Shown here piece by piece: positions 18,008-27,041 of a stretch of DNA of 64,000 nucleotides (the stretch's first letter is position 1; each line of letters opens with the position of its first letter). The position numbers were made by a program, and so were the translations under genes. Source of the DNA: SXXZ01 sp041177965 (GTDB lineage Bacteria > Verrucomicrobiota > Verrucomicrobiia > Limisphaerales > UBA9464); the NCBI GenBank assembly GCA_041177965.1, contig JBEGWF010000102.1, positions 10,773 to 74,772 on the forward strand, written 5' to 3'. Under the pieces are notes generated by a model. That model was not told the origin of the DNA, ran no database searches, and was given only the letters and a program-made list of their open reading frames with translations.

Positions 18008-19903
18008 TCATTTCTTGGGCTCGTCCTTCTTGACCGGCTCGATGTTCACGTCGAGCAGGTCTTGGCGGATCTTGTCCTCGAGGTTGAAGAGGATGACGTC
18101 CTGGGTGTTGGTCGGCAGGATGACGATCTTGCGGGAACCCGCCGAGGCCTTGGCGAAGGTCTCGAGGTGGTTGCGCGTGGTGAAGACCTTCGGGGCAGTC
18201 CGGTAGGCCAGCAACTGGGACGCGAACTGCGCCGCCCGTCCGGAGGCCTCGGCCACCTTCTGGGCCGCGATGGCCTTGGAATCGTTGAGGGTCTTTTCGG
18301 CGGCGGCCTTGGCGGTGGGCACGGTCTCCAGCGCGTAGGCGTCGGCCTCGAGGATGCGGGCCTCCTTCTCCTGTTCGGCCCCGATCACCTTCTCGTAGGC
18401 CTCGGCGACCTTGAGTTCCTTGGTGCCGATGGGCGGATGGATGTCCTGGAGGCCCACGAAGACGATCTCGGCGCCCAGCTTCGCGGCATCGGCCGCGGCC
18501 TGGATGCTGGCCTTCAGCTCGCGGGCGGCCTTCTGGCGACCGTCGGACATGATGGTCTCGATGTCGACGCTGGCCATGTAGCGCACGACCTCCCGGTTGG
18601 CCAGGCGCTCGAGCATCGCCTGCGGTTCGCCATGCCCGTAGGCCCAGGCACGGAGGTCCTTGACGAGGTACTGGATGGGAATGCTGACGGTGAGCAGGTT
18701 CACCGGGACGATCTGTTCCGATTCGGCCGCGTTGGACGCGATGCTCTGCTCCCGCGAGGCCACCAGCAGGTTGAACTCCTCTTTGTAATGGGCCCGGGTC
18801 CAGAGGATGGTGCGCTCCTTCTCCAGCTTCTCGTCGGCCAGGAAGCCGACGCTGAAGCCCTGGACCTCGGAGACGGGATGGCGGTGGATCTGGTCGATGG
18901 GGCGGGGCAGCTTGAAGGCGATGCCAGGGGTGAGCACCGCGCCGACGGGCCTGCCGAACCGCTCGCGCAGGCCCTGCTCGCCGGCATCGATGAACACGAC
19001 GCAGTCGCTGGCGGCCAGGATGCCGATCCAGATCAGGGCGAAGCGGCTCAGCTTCTCCTCCAGAAAGCGGTAGAACCAGCTGTCGCTCACCCGGAAACCG
19101 AACTGGTAGTCGAGGGCCTGGGCCGCCGTGGCGAACAGACCGGCCGGTTGGCCCAGGAGTCCCACGAGGCGGCTCTCGTAGATGAGGCGCACTTCCTTGC
19201 CCTGGACGCGGGGGCGATAGGCCTCGAACACCAGCGCCAACAGGGTCTCGATGCCGACCAATGCCAGGAGGCCGGTGAGCACCCAGGCGATCTGGCGGTC
19301 GTACTGCGGGAAACCGAACCACTGGAGCGCCTCGCTGACGGTGGCGAGGAAGGCCAGGAGGGAGCCGAGCATCAGGGCCGAACCGCCCGGGCGGAGCAGG
19401 CGGATGCCTTCGAGCTGGGCCAAGCGGCAGGCGTACTTGCCGAGGAGGAAGGCCACGAGGCTCAGGCCGGCGAACATCGCCATCGCCAGCGTCGAAGGGG
19501 CCGCACCGCTGGACACCTTGGCCCTCAGGTCGTTGAAGAAGTAGAACGCCCCGCCGGCCTGCATCAGGAAGAGCACGAGGGTCAGTCCCGGGACGAACCA
19601 CTTCTCGAACAGCATGCGCGACTTGCGGGCCGGGAACGCCTCGTCGGCCGTGGAGTCGAACAGGGCGGCCTTGCTACGGGAGCGGGCCAGTTCCTCCATC
19701 TCGAGGCGTTCGGTCTCCTCGGCGGCCTCGAGGCGCATCTGGAACCAGGCCACGAGGGCGGTGACCAGTCCGACCAGGGTGAAGGCGGCGCCCAGTTCGG
19801 CGGTCGCCGAGTCGGCGATCTTGGACACCACTTCGAGCCCGATGGCCAATCCCAGCAGGGCGATCCAATTGAGCGTTCCGGTCTTGAGGGCGTGTCGTTC
19901 CAT
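18008..19903 (-). CDS. Large polytopic SPFH-domain protein (third HflK-like protein)
   Basis: A 631-residue protein. The first 310 residues carry about six or seven hydrophobic segments (near 12-52, 100-122, 138-158, 172-195, 205-228, 290-310). An SPFH domain follows, with 'VVFIDAGEQGLRERFGRPV', 'TPGIAFKLPRPIDQIHRH' and a charged coiled coil ('KVIGAEQEKEARILEADAYA'). The usual HflK has only one helix, so the polytopic N-terminal half is unusual. It is the second gene of the leftward run and probably assembles with HflK and HflC encoded downstream. Confidence 0.85.
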   Translation of the reverse strand: MERHALKTGTLNWIALLGLAIGLEVVSKIADSATAELGAAFTLVGLVTALVAWFQMRLEAAEETERLEMEELARSRSKAALFDSTADEAFPARKSRMLFEKWFVPGLTLVLFLMQAGGAFYFFNDLRAKVSSGAAPSTLAMAMFAGLSLVAFLLGKYACRLAQLEGIRLLRPGGSALMLGSLLAFLATVSEALQWFGFPQYDRQIAWVLTGLLALVGIETLLALVFEAYRPRVQGKEVRLIYESRLVGLLGQPAGLFATAAQALDYQFGFRVSDSWFYRFLEEKLSRFALIWIGILAASDCVVFIDAGEQGLRERFGRPVGAVLTPGIAFKLPRPIDQIHRHPVSEVQGFSVGFLADEKLEKERTILWTRAHYKEEFNLLVASREQSIASNAAESEQIVPVNLLTVSIPIQYLVKDLRAWAYGHGEPQAMLERLANREVVRYMASVDIETIMSDGRQKAARELKASIQAAADAAKLGAEIVFVGLQDIHPPIGTKELKVAEAYEKVIGAEQEKEARILEADAYALETVPTAKAAAEKTLNDSKAIAAQKVAEASGRAAQFASQLLAYRTAPKVFTTRNHLETFAKASAGSRKIVILPTNTQDVILFNLEDKIRQDLLDVNIEPVKKDEPKK

Positions 19904-19934
19904 GGGCGGTCGGGTGATCGATGTCGGGACAGTA

Positions 19935-20894
19935 TCAGCTCAATTCGCGGTCTTCAAAGAGCCAAACCCCTGCGGCGAGGGCGGCGGCGATGCACGATCC
20001 CATGTACAGGGCCGCCTTGGTCACATAGGACCAGGGGATGCTCTTCTTGTCTTCGAGGGCGTCGGCGAGCCAGAACTGCTGCCAGTTGGGGATCAGGGCG
20101 TAGGCGGTCTTGGCCCAGAGGCTCCCGGCGTCGGCGGCCGCCTTGAAGAGGTAGTCGCCCATCAGTCCGGCGATGAAGAGGCCCGAACACACGGCCAGCG
20201 TGGGCACGGTGTCGAGCCGGGTGGAGCAGGCCAGGGCCACCGCGGCGAGGATGAGCAGGGCGAAGAGGATCAGCACGGCGGCGGGGACCATGCGCCAGTC
20301 GACGAGGGCGACCTCGCCGAAGGCCCGTTCGTCATGGATGAAGAAGTGGATGCCGAGGACCGCCAGGGTGGTGAAGAGGATGAAGGTGAAGACGGCGTCG
20401 GCGACGAATCCGCGTCGGAGGAAGAAGTTGGAGAACCCGGCGACGGCGTAGGCCAGGGCGGCGGAACCGCCGTAGATCAGCAGCGATTTCACGTCGGTGT
20501 CGCCATAGGCGTCGAACGCCATCCGGCCCGCCAGCAGTGCGGCGACCACGTTCGAGAAGGTCATGAGTGCCAGCGATGCCGACAGGCCCACGTACTTGGC
20601 GGTCAGGAACGTCCATCGACCCACGGGTTTGGAGAGGACCGTCAGGGCGGTGCCGGATCGGATCTCCTGGGCGACGCTCGAGGACGCACAGAGGACGGCC
20701 CCGAAAAGTCCCGAGAGGAGCATGAGCGCCAGCGACATGTCCTTCACCAGCTTGGGATCCTCGCCGAAGCCGAAGTAGGGCACCGCCGCGATGAAGACGC
20801 AGAAGCCCGAGGAACTGGTCATCAGCAGCAGGAAGATGGGCTGCCGGACCAGTTCCATGAAGGCATTGACCGCGATGGATGCAAAAGACCGCAT
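19935..20894 (-). CDS. ABC-2 type transporter permease
   Basis: A 319-residue membrane protein with about six helices and the family block 'SSSVAQEIRSGTALTVLSKPVGRW' (ABC-2 permease coupling region). The C-terminal part has 'LIPNWQQFWLADAL' and ends in a further helix. The ATG at 20894 is chosen; an upstream TTG at 20984 would place the start inside a palindromic motif. It is the first gene of the eight-gene leftward run and likely pairs with the ABC ATPase (12.6-13.8 kb) and the second permease (10.7-12.6 kb). The substrate is unknown. Confidence 0.82.
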   Translation of the reverse strand: MRSFASIAVNAFMELVRQPIFLLLMTSSSGFCVFIAAVPYFGFGEDPKLVKDMSLALMLLSGLFGAVLCASSSVAQEIRSGTALTVLSKPVGRWTFLTAKYVGLSASLALMTFSNVVAALLAGRMAFDAYGDTDVKSLLIYGGSAALAYAVAGFSNFFLRRGFVADAVFTFILFTTLAVLGIHFFIHDERAFGEVALVDWRMVPAAVLILFALLILAAVALACSTRLDTVPTLAVCSGLFIAGLMGDYLFKAAADAGSLWAKTAYALIPNWQQFWLADALEDKKSIPWSYVTKAALYMGSCIAAALAAGVWLFEDRELS

Positions 20895-20966
20895 GCTGGA
20901 CGCTTTGTGGACGCAGGAAATTACGGAAGGAGGATGGGCCTTAAAAGTCAAATCGGGCAATCCGGA

Positions 20967-20985
20967 AATGCAAACTGATTGCAAT
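20967..20985. promoter_or_regulatory. Inverted repeat TGCAA-N5-TTGCA upstream of the SPFH/ABC operon
   Basis: Seven-base arms (AATGCAA / TTGCAAT, one mismatch) are separated by 5 bp, 73-91 bp upstream of the first operon gene. A closely similar site with an extended match lies at 34697-34717. It may be a regulator binding site; nothing proves this. Confidence 0.4.
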
Positions 20986-21010
20986 TACAGTTCGTCGCTC
21001 GGTTGGAGGG

Positions 21011-21204
21011 CAGGGGTCCCGCGCTTTTACACAACACTGGGTGGGTGGGTGCCGGGGTGGGGCTCCGCGGGTCGGGGGCTGTGTTCGCAGGGAACGTTGG
21101 GACAGGAGGGGCTTTCGCGCTGTTCGCGCGAGGGGGCGATGGATGTCGACGTTCCAGTGCTCACTTCGCCCCCGACCCGCTGCCGCCCGGTGAGCTGTGG
21201 AACC
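21011..21204. repeat. Dispersed repeat family, unit A1
   Basis: The unit begins with a 'GGGGTC...CTTTTACACAAC' head and continues through a GTGGGTGGG tract and the conserved 'TTCGCAGGGAACG' box. A hairpin TCGCGC-TGTTC-GCGCGA (21115-21131) follows, then 'TTCCAGTGCTCACT' and 'CCCGCTGCCGCCCGG'. It is repeated directly after as A2, and the boxes recur in the same order in the three units at 44.85-45.65 kb. It fills part of the 653-bp gap between the SPFH operon and the sulfatase; no credible gene is present there. Confidence 0.85.
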
Positions 21205-21451
21205 CAAGGGGTCTCGCACTTTTACACAACCCTGGGTGGGTGGGTTCGGGGCAGGTCCGGGGTGGGTGCCGGGGTGGGTGCCGGGGTGGGTGCCGGGGTG
21301 GGTGCCGGTGTGGGGCTCCGCGGGTCGGGGGCTGCGTTCGCAGGGAACGTTGGGACAGGAGGGGCTTTCGCGCTGTTCGCGCGAGGGTGCGATGGATGTC
21401 GACGTTCCAGTGCTCACTCCGCCCCCGACCCGCTGCCGCCCGGTGGGCTGG
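21205..21451. repeat. Dispersed repeat family, unit A2
   Basis: A direct copy of A1 with nearly identical boxes, lengthened by a GC-rich tandem 12-mer. The hairpin TCGCGC-TGTTC-GCGCGA lies at 21368-21384. Similarity to A1 stops after 'CCGCTGCCGCCCGGTGGGCTG', about 97 bp before the sulfatase start. It appears non-coding. Confidence 0.85.
21257..21304 (+). repeat. Four exact copies of a G-rich 12-mer
   Basis: CCGGGGTGGGTG is repeated four times head to tail inside repeat unit A2, followed by a degenerate fifth copy. The closely spaced G3-G4 runs could form G-quadruplexes on the plus strand. Unit A1 has only a single degenerate copy, so the tract has expanded within the repeat. Confidence 0.9.
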
Positions 21452-21547
21452 GCGGTTCGATTCTGTCACCACCCTGTCCCCCATCCTGTCCCCGAGTCGG
21501 GGCTGGTCAAAAGGGGGGTGGGGCCGGAAGGTTGGGGCCCATCTGCG

Positions 21548-23146
21548 ATGAAAACGGCTTTTCGGTTCTTCTTGGGTCCTTTGTTGCGGGTCGGGCGGAT
21601 TCGGGGGGAGTGGGGTCGGTTGCTCTTGGCGGTCGCTTGCGTGGGATTGGGTGGCCAAGGGGAGGCGGCTGCGCTCAAGGGGACTCGTCCGAATGTGGTG
21701 GTCATTCTGGTCGACGACTTGGGGTTTGGGGATGTGTCGTGCCTGAATCCTCGAAGCGCTTGGAAGACGCCGTCGATCGACCGGCTGGCGCGGGAGGGGC
21801 GGACGTTCTCCGATGCGCATTCGGCCTCGGGGGTCTGCACGCCGAGCCGTTATGCACTGATGACCGGGCGCTATTCCTGGCGCGGTCGGCTGAAATCGAA
21901 TGTGCTGTACGGCTATGATCCGGCGTTGTTGGAGCCGGGGCGATTGACGGTGGCCGGGTTTCTCCGGCAGCAGGGATATGCGACGGGGATGGTCGGGAAG
22001 TGGCACTTGGGCTTGGATTGGGCAAGGACGGGGACCCAGGCCGAGGAGGTGGATTTCACGCGACCGTTCGGTGGTGGTCCGCTGGCCCACGGGTTCGACT
22101 CGTTTTTCGGGATCAGCGCGTCGCTCGACATGCCGCCGTTCGTGTACCTGAGCCAGGACCGCTCGACGACGGTGCCCCGGGATCGGGTGGCGGCGAGTCC
22201 GGCACCGAAGATGTGGCGGGCAGGGGTGATCGGTTCGGATTTCCGCCACGAGGAGGTGGATCCACGGTTCCGGCAGGAGGCGTTGTCCTGGATCGAGTCG
22301 CGGGCGCGGGCCCGGGCGACCGACGGCACGCCGTTTTTCCTCTACCTGGCGCTGGCTTCACCGCATACGCCGACGCTGCCGACCTCGGAATTCGCAGGGC
22401 GGACGCGGACCAATCCCTATGGCGACTTCGTGGTGCAGGTGGATGCGACGGTGGGCGCGATCCTCGACCGGCTCGATTCGCTCGGGATCTCGCGCGATAC
22501 GCTGGTGGTGTTCACGTCCGACAATGGTTGTTCGCCGGCGGCCAACCTGGGGGAGTTGAAGGCCTTGGGGCATGATCCGAGCGCGGGCTTCCGGGGGCAC
22601 AAGGCCGATCTGTTCGAGGGTGGCCACCGGGTGCCGTTCCTGGTCCGCTGGCCGGCGGAGGTGCCGGCCGGGTCGACCTGTTCGCGGTTGGTGGGCCAGT
22701 TGGATCTGTTGGCGACTCTGGCGGACCTCTTGGGGCGGCGTCTGCCGGACGGGGTGGGCGAGGACAGTGTGAGCTTTCTGCCGCAGTTGCGTCGGGGAGA
22801 CGCGGCCCGGGGGGGACGCGAGGCCCTGGTGCACCATTCCATCACGGGCGATTTCGCACTGCGGCAGGGGCCCTGGAAGATGCTGTTCACGGCGGACAGT
22901 GGGGGGTGGAGCGATCCGAAACCGGGGAGCAAGGAGGCCGCCAGGCTGCCGGAATTGCAGTTGTATCATCTGACGCATGACTCCGCCGAGCGCACCAACC
23001 GGGTTTCCCGGGAACCGGCCGTGGTTCGTCGCATGACCCGCGCGATGCACCGGATCTGGTCCCGCGGTCGCTCCACGCCCGGTCCGGTCCAACCCTTCGA
23101 CCAACCCGCCGTCTGGCCCCAGACCACGGTTTTCAGGATCGAGTGA
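21548..23146 (+). CDS. Sulfatase (formylglycine-dependent)
   Basis: A 532-residue type I sulfatase. A basic N-terminus and hydrophobic stretch (about 18-33) form a signal peptide. The active-site consensus is 'CTPSRYALMTGR', with Cys97 converted to formylglycine in this family. Metal-binding 'VILVDDLG', 'GKWHLG', 'ASPHTPTLP' and 'SDNGC' are present. It probably removes sulfate from sulfated glycans in the periplasm, as in other glycan-degrading verrucomicrobia. The start is the ATG at 21548; the upstream open frame runs back through the repeats and is unlikely to be translated. Confidence 0.92.
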   Translation: MKTAFRFFLGPLLRVGRIRGEWGRLLLAVACVGLGGQGEAAALKGTRPNVVVILVDDLGFGDVSCLNPRSAWKTPSIDRLAREGRTFSDAHSASGVCTPSRYALMTGRYSWRGRLKSNVLYGYDPALLEPGRLTVAGFLRQQGYATGMVGKWHLGLDWARTGTQAEEVDFTRPFGGGPLAHGFDSFFGISASLDMPPFVYLSQDRSTTVPRDRVAASPAPKMWRAGVIGSDFRHEEVDPRFRQEALSWIESRARARATDGTPFFLYLALASPHTPTLPTSEFAGRTRTNPYGDFVVQVDATVGAILDRLDSLGISRDTLVVFTSDNGCSPAANLGELKALGHDPSAGFRGHKADLFEGGHRVPFLVRWPAEVPAGSTCSRLVGQLDLLATLADLLGRRLPDGVGEDSVSFLPQLRRGDAARGGREALVHHSITGDFALRQGPWKMLFTADSGGWSDPKPGSKEAARLPELQLYHLTHDSAERTNRVSREPAVVRRMTRAMHRIWSRGRSTPGPVQPFDQPAVWPQTTVFRIE

Positions 23147-23264
23147 GGGTGGGGATGGACGGTCTTCGGGCCATCGCCGAATCCCGATGGGTGCGGGTCG
23201 GGTCGATCCGGGGGAACTGGTGATTGCCATCGGTCCGGGGAGAGCGTTGAGATTTCCCGGATCC

Positions 23265-24200
23265 ATGAAGCCGACCCGTCCGATCCCATCCCGGCCCGCC
23301 GAAACCCCGGGGCCCCGATCCCTGCGCGTCGGAGCCGTGCAGATGGTCTTCGCCGATTCGGTGGCGGGCAACCTGGCCAAGATCGAGCGGGCCGCCACCC
23401 GGGCCGCGCGGAGAGGGGTCGATGCCCTGCTGTTCCCGGAATGCGCGACCACCGGCTACGCCTTCGACTTCGCGACGCTCACGCCCCGCGCCCTCGACCC
23501 GGCACTCCAGGCGATCTCCCGATGGGCCGCCGACCTGCGCATGCACCTGCTGGTGGGCAGCCCGATGTTCCAGGGTCGCCGGCTCTTCAACGCCCTGCTG
23601 GTGTTCGATCGCTCGGGTCGACTCGTCCACGCCTATTCGAAGTGCCAGTTGACCCCGGCGGACCGCCGGTGGTTCTCGCCGGGGGAGGATCCGTCGATCT
23701 TCGCGCTCGAGGGCGTGCCGGCATCGACCTTCATCTGCCACGAGCGCCGCTACCCCGAGTTGGCCCGCATCCCGGTGATGGCGGGGGCGCGCATCCTCTT
23801 CCACCCGAACGCGGGCATGGATTCGCTCGCGGTGTCCCGCACCAAGCGCGGGGGGCGCGATGGCATGGCCGTCCGTGCCTTCGAGAACGCCGTCTTCTAC
23901 GTGTTCGCCAATTCCGTCGGTCCCCAGGGCGGGGGCCGCTGGTCGGCGGGCGATTCGAAGATCGTCCATCCCGGCGGACGGGTCCTGCGGATCGCCGACA
24001 ACCAATCCGAGACGACCCTGGTGGCCGACCTCGCCCTCGACGAGGCCACCGGAAAGTATGCGCAGGAAAGCCTGAGGCATCCCCGCTGGTTGGCCGCCCA
24101 CTGGCGCCGGTTCCTGCCCGAATTCATCCGCAGGGTGCGACGCAGGGACGCCCTTCTGACGAGGCGCTTTCCCGGAACACCCCCGCACCCGGAGGCCTGA
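23265..24200 (+). CDS. Carbon-nitrogen hydrolase (nitrilase superfamily)
   Basis: A 311-residue amidase-type hydrolase with the family catalytic triad Glu59 ('FPECATTGY'), Lys126 ('YSKCQL') and Cys158 ('FICHERRYPE'). The substrate (amide, nitrile or carbamoyl compound) cannot be told from sequence. The start at 23265 (MKPTRP) places the first strand 20 residues in; an open frame continues upstream to 23187. It follows the sulfatase on the same strand after about 120 bp and converges on the LamG gene. Confidence 0.87.
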   Translation: MKPTRPIPSRPAETPGPRSLRVGAVQMVFADSVAGNLAKIERAATRAARRGVDALLFPECATTGYAFDFATLTPRALDPALQAISRWAADLRMHLLVGSPMFQGRRLFNALLVFDRSGRLVHAYSKCQLTPADRRWFSPGEDPSIFALEGVPASTFICHERRYPELARIPVMAGARILFHPNAGMDSLAVSRTKRGGRDGMAVRAFENAVFYVFANSVGPQGGGRWSAGDSKIVHPGGRVLRIADNQSETTLVADLALDEATGKYAQESLRHPRWLAAHWRRFLPEFIRRVRRRDALLTRRFPGTPPHPEA

Positions 24201-24250
24201 TCGCAGCGGCAGATCCATCCCGCGGCGAAGACCTGTCGCTTGGAAAAGAA

Positions 24251-24285
24251 AAGGGAGGCGGGTCGCCCCGCCTCCCTCGTGGATC
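24251..24285. terminator. Intrinsic terminator between convergent genes
   Basis: A strong stem (GGGAGGCGG / CCGCCTCCC) lies between the converging carbon-nitrogen hydrolase and LamG genes. Read leftward it is followed by a T-rich tract (TTTTCTTTT), so it best serves the LamG transcript. Confidence 0.8.
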
Positions 24286-24308
24286 ATGGGAAGGTGGAAT
24301 CGCCTGCC

Positions 24309-27041
24309 TCAGCGGACGCGGTAGAACCGGGCGGTGCCGGTCGGCGTGAGCTTCAGCGGGGAGACGGCTCCGAGCACCGGGGTGTAGGGCCCTGCCGGAG
24401 TGTCGGACTGCTGCAGTCCGCCGCCCGACCAGGTGAGGGTTGCATCGCCGCCGCTCAGGCGGATGGAGATGGTGACCGGTTCGCTCGATCCGCCGTTCAC
24501 GGCGATGATGTACTGCTTCTGGATCTGCGAGGCTGACAGAGCCTTGGGATACACGGCCACCTCATCGATGACCCCGGTGAAGGCTCCGTCCCAGCCATTG
24601 CCGGTGGAACCGATGGCCCAATCCGATCCATTGGCCGCAAGGGCCTTGCCCGTGCCAGTGGTCGCGGCGATCTCGGTGCCGTTGCGGTAGAGGCGCCAAT
24701 GGGTGCCGTCATAGACGCCGCCGAGCTGGACCCACTGGCCCGCCGTCAGGTCGGCCGCAGGGACGGGAGCCTGGGCACGCTCCACGATGGGGTCCGGGGC
24801 GCCCGAGGTCTCGCTGGAACCGAACGAGTAGTTCAGGACCCCGTTGACCGACTCGATCCGCAGGGAGACCTCCGTCGTGTTCGTGTTCAGCGCGGTGATC
24901 TCCTTGGATTGGCCGAAGATCTGGGCGAGGAACGAGCTCGCGGTCTCGGGGCCCCTCGCGAGGATCCGTGCGGGGGAGGTCTCGGCCGCGAGTTGGCCGG
25001 GTTGGATCCACGCGCTGAAGGTGACGCGATCGGTGAGCTTCAGGCCGCCCAGGTCGTCGAGCGCGCCGAAGGCCTTGGCGGTGGTGAGATCGAGGGCGGC
25101 ATTGTCGGCCTCGAAACCCTTGAAAGCGGGCGGACGGGGGCCGACCGCGGAGGTTTTCGCCAAGACGCCATGGCCATCGGCATTGCCGGCGAGGCCGCCG
25201 CTGTTGGCCAACGGCGAGACCGCGCCTTCATTGAAGCGCAGGTAGGTGGCGGGACCCTTGCGCTCCGGTCCGGTGAAGGGCGCGGTGAGGACGAGGTTCT
25301 CGTAGGGAACGGCCGGGTGGGCGTTGGTGCCCGCCTGATAGTGGGCGAGGACCTGCTCAGGCTTCAGCAGGTAGTCGTTGTAGATGGCGAATTCGTCCAG
25401 ATTGCCCTCGAACGGATTGTTGCCGAGGCCCGACTTCGCGTTGTAGGCACCGATGCCGAGGTCGGCCGGAGTGCTGGAGTCCTCGGGAACCTCGAGGTTG
25501 GCGGCGTAGAGGGCGGAGCTGTTGGTGTTCACCGGCACACCGTTGACGTAGGCCGTCAGGATGCCCTGCCACTGGCTGTTGCCGTTGCCGCCCGGATCAC
25601 CGTTGTCGGTCGTGGGCTCCCAGGTGAAGGCGAGGTGCTGCCACTCGCCGATGCGGTAATCGGTGTCGGTATTGACGTCCGAACCGGAGCCGCCGGCGCC
25701 TCGGAACATGCGGAAGTTCCAGCCGTGACCCTCGGAGGCGGGGTAGCTGGTGTTCGGATTGCGCTGGAAGATCACCCAACCGGTGCGTCCGGTGCCCCCG
25801 ACGAAGCGGTTGTTGACCGGGCACTGCCCGCCCTGCTGGTCCTTCATGGGCCGCACCCAGAACTCGACGGACATGGGCTTGTCGGCCCCCGGATTGTTGG
25901 CCGCGGTCCACGGGATGGTCGTCGTGGAGTTCCCGTTGCGGTTGTGGTAGGCGACCGACCCGTCCGAGCCGCCGGCCGGGATCGCTCCCGGTGCCGGGTG
26001 GCGGACCTCGGCCGAATGGGTTCCGTGGCCGGCGGAGCGGGTCTCGCCGTGGTTCACCGCGATGTCGGTCCCCGGGGCCTCCTCGTCGAGGTGCAGGTAG
26101 ACCGAGGGTTGGTCGGCCATCACCAGGTTCGAGTAGGAGACGGTGCGGCTGGCGTTGGTGGCGTTCTGGTAGTGGGCCAGGATCTTCTCGGCGCTGAGCT
26201 TGGCGGGGTAGAAGGCGAACTCGTCCACACCGCCGAAGTACGGATTCAGGCTGGTGCCGGCGGTGTTGTTGTAGTTCCCGATCGCCAGGGCCGCCTCGCC
26301 GAACACGGCCACCGACGGATCATGGTCGTTGGTATTGGCCGCATAGCCCGGTTGCGTGCCGTCGCTGCCGCCGGTCCAGGCCTTGGTGACCGCCTCTTTT
26401 CCGTCGATGTACATCGTCACCGTGGCGTCCACCACGTTCTTCGGATCGTAGACCACCACGACGTGGGTCCACTTGCCCAGCAGGTAGGGCACGCCGCTGA
26501 GGACATCCAGCCCGGAACTGCTGCCGGCTCCACGGAACATGCGGAAGTTCCAACCGACCCCCTCGCTTCCGGCGTAATCGGCGCTGGGCTTGCGTTGGAA
26601 GAAGACCCAACCCTGGCGGTCGGCTCCGGAATAGGCGAAGCGGTTGTTGATGGGGCACTGCCCGGTCGCGGTCTGGTCGCTGGTGGGGTAGAACCAGGCC
26701 TCGACCGTGAACGGCTTGTCGTTCTTGGGATTCAGCGCGGCATTCCAAGGGATCTCGGTGCGTGAGGTGAAGTCGAAGAAGGCGGCCCGGCCGGAGTCGC
26801 CGACGATGGCCCCGGGCATGGTGTGGACCCGCCCCAGGTTCTGAGAGGCGACAACCCCGGCGGCCAGGCCGGAGCTCAGGTTGTTGGTGCCGCGCACCGG
26901 GCTGTCGCCGAGGCGGTGGTAGGTGGCGGGGCCGTCGGTGATCACCGAGCGGGCGTAGTCGGAGGCCGACGCGAAGGGGGGCAGGGTTGCCAGGCAGGCG
27001 GCAGCGAGGCTCCAACCCAGGGAGGATCTGAGAGTTTTCAT
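24309..27041 (-). CDS. Secreted protein with three LamG/concanavalin-A-like modules
   Basis: A 910-residue exported protein. A signal peptide ends after 'PFASASDYA'. Three related LamG-like modules follow at about residues 25-295, 300-590 and 595-860; the first two share near-identical blocks ('NRF.G.GR.GWV.FQR', 'GWNFRMFRGAGGS'). Such modules bind glycans or form laminin-G-like jelly rolls. The C-terminus is the short 'FYR' module (…TARFYRVR). The ATG at 27041 is preferred over one four codons upstream. Function is probably adhesion or glycan binding, inferred from the domains only. Confidence 0.85.
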   Translation of the reverse strand: MKTLRSSLGWSLAAACLATLPPFASASDYARSVITDGPATYHRLGDSPVRGTNNLSSGLAAGVVASQNLGRVHTMPGAIVGDSGRAAFFDFTSRTEIPWNAALNPKNDKPFTVEAWFYPTSDQTATGQCPINNRFAYSGADRQGWVFFQRKPSADYAGSEGVGWNFRMFRGAGSSSGLDVLSGVPYLLGKWTHVVVVYDPKNVVDATVTMYIDGKEAVTKAWTGGSDGTQPGYAANTNDHDPSVAVFGEAALAIGNYNNTAGTSLNPYFGGVDEFAFYPAKLSAEKILAHYQNATNASRTVSYSNLVMADQPSVYLHLDEEAPGTDIAVNHGETRSAGHGTHSAEVRHPAPGAIPAGGSDGSVAYHNRNGNSTTTIPWTAANNPGADKPMSVEFWVRPMKDQQGGQCPVNNRFVGGTGRTGWVIFQRNPNTSYPASEGHGWNFRMFRGAGGSGSDVNTDTDYRIGEWQHLAFTWEPTTDNGDPGGNGNSQWQGILTAYVNGVPVNTNSSALYAANLEVPEDSSTPADLGIGAYNAKSGLGNNPFEGNLDEFAIYNDYLLKPEQVLAHYQAGTNAHPAVPYENLVLTAPFTGPERKGPATYLRFNEGAVSPLANSGGLAGNADGHGVLAKTSAVGPRPPAFKGFEADNAALDLTTAKAFGALDDLGGLKLTDRVTFSAWIQPGQLAAETSPARILARGPETASSFLAQIFGQSKEITALNTNTTEVSLRIESVNGVLNYSFGSSETSGAPDPIVERAQAPVPAADLTAGQWVQLGGVYDGTHWRLYRNGTEIAATTGTGKALAANGSDWAIGSTGNGWDGAFTGVIDEVAVYPKALSASQIQKQYIIAVNGGSSEPVTISIRLSGGDATLTWSGGGLQQSDTPAGPYTPVLGAVSPLKLTPTGTARFYRVR

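Noticed and set aside
20791..21540. Long plus-strand frames through the A repeats
   Set aside because: They run through the tandem 12-mer and hairpins and join the sulfatase only in one frame; low-complexity Gly-rich translation without known domain.
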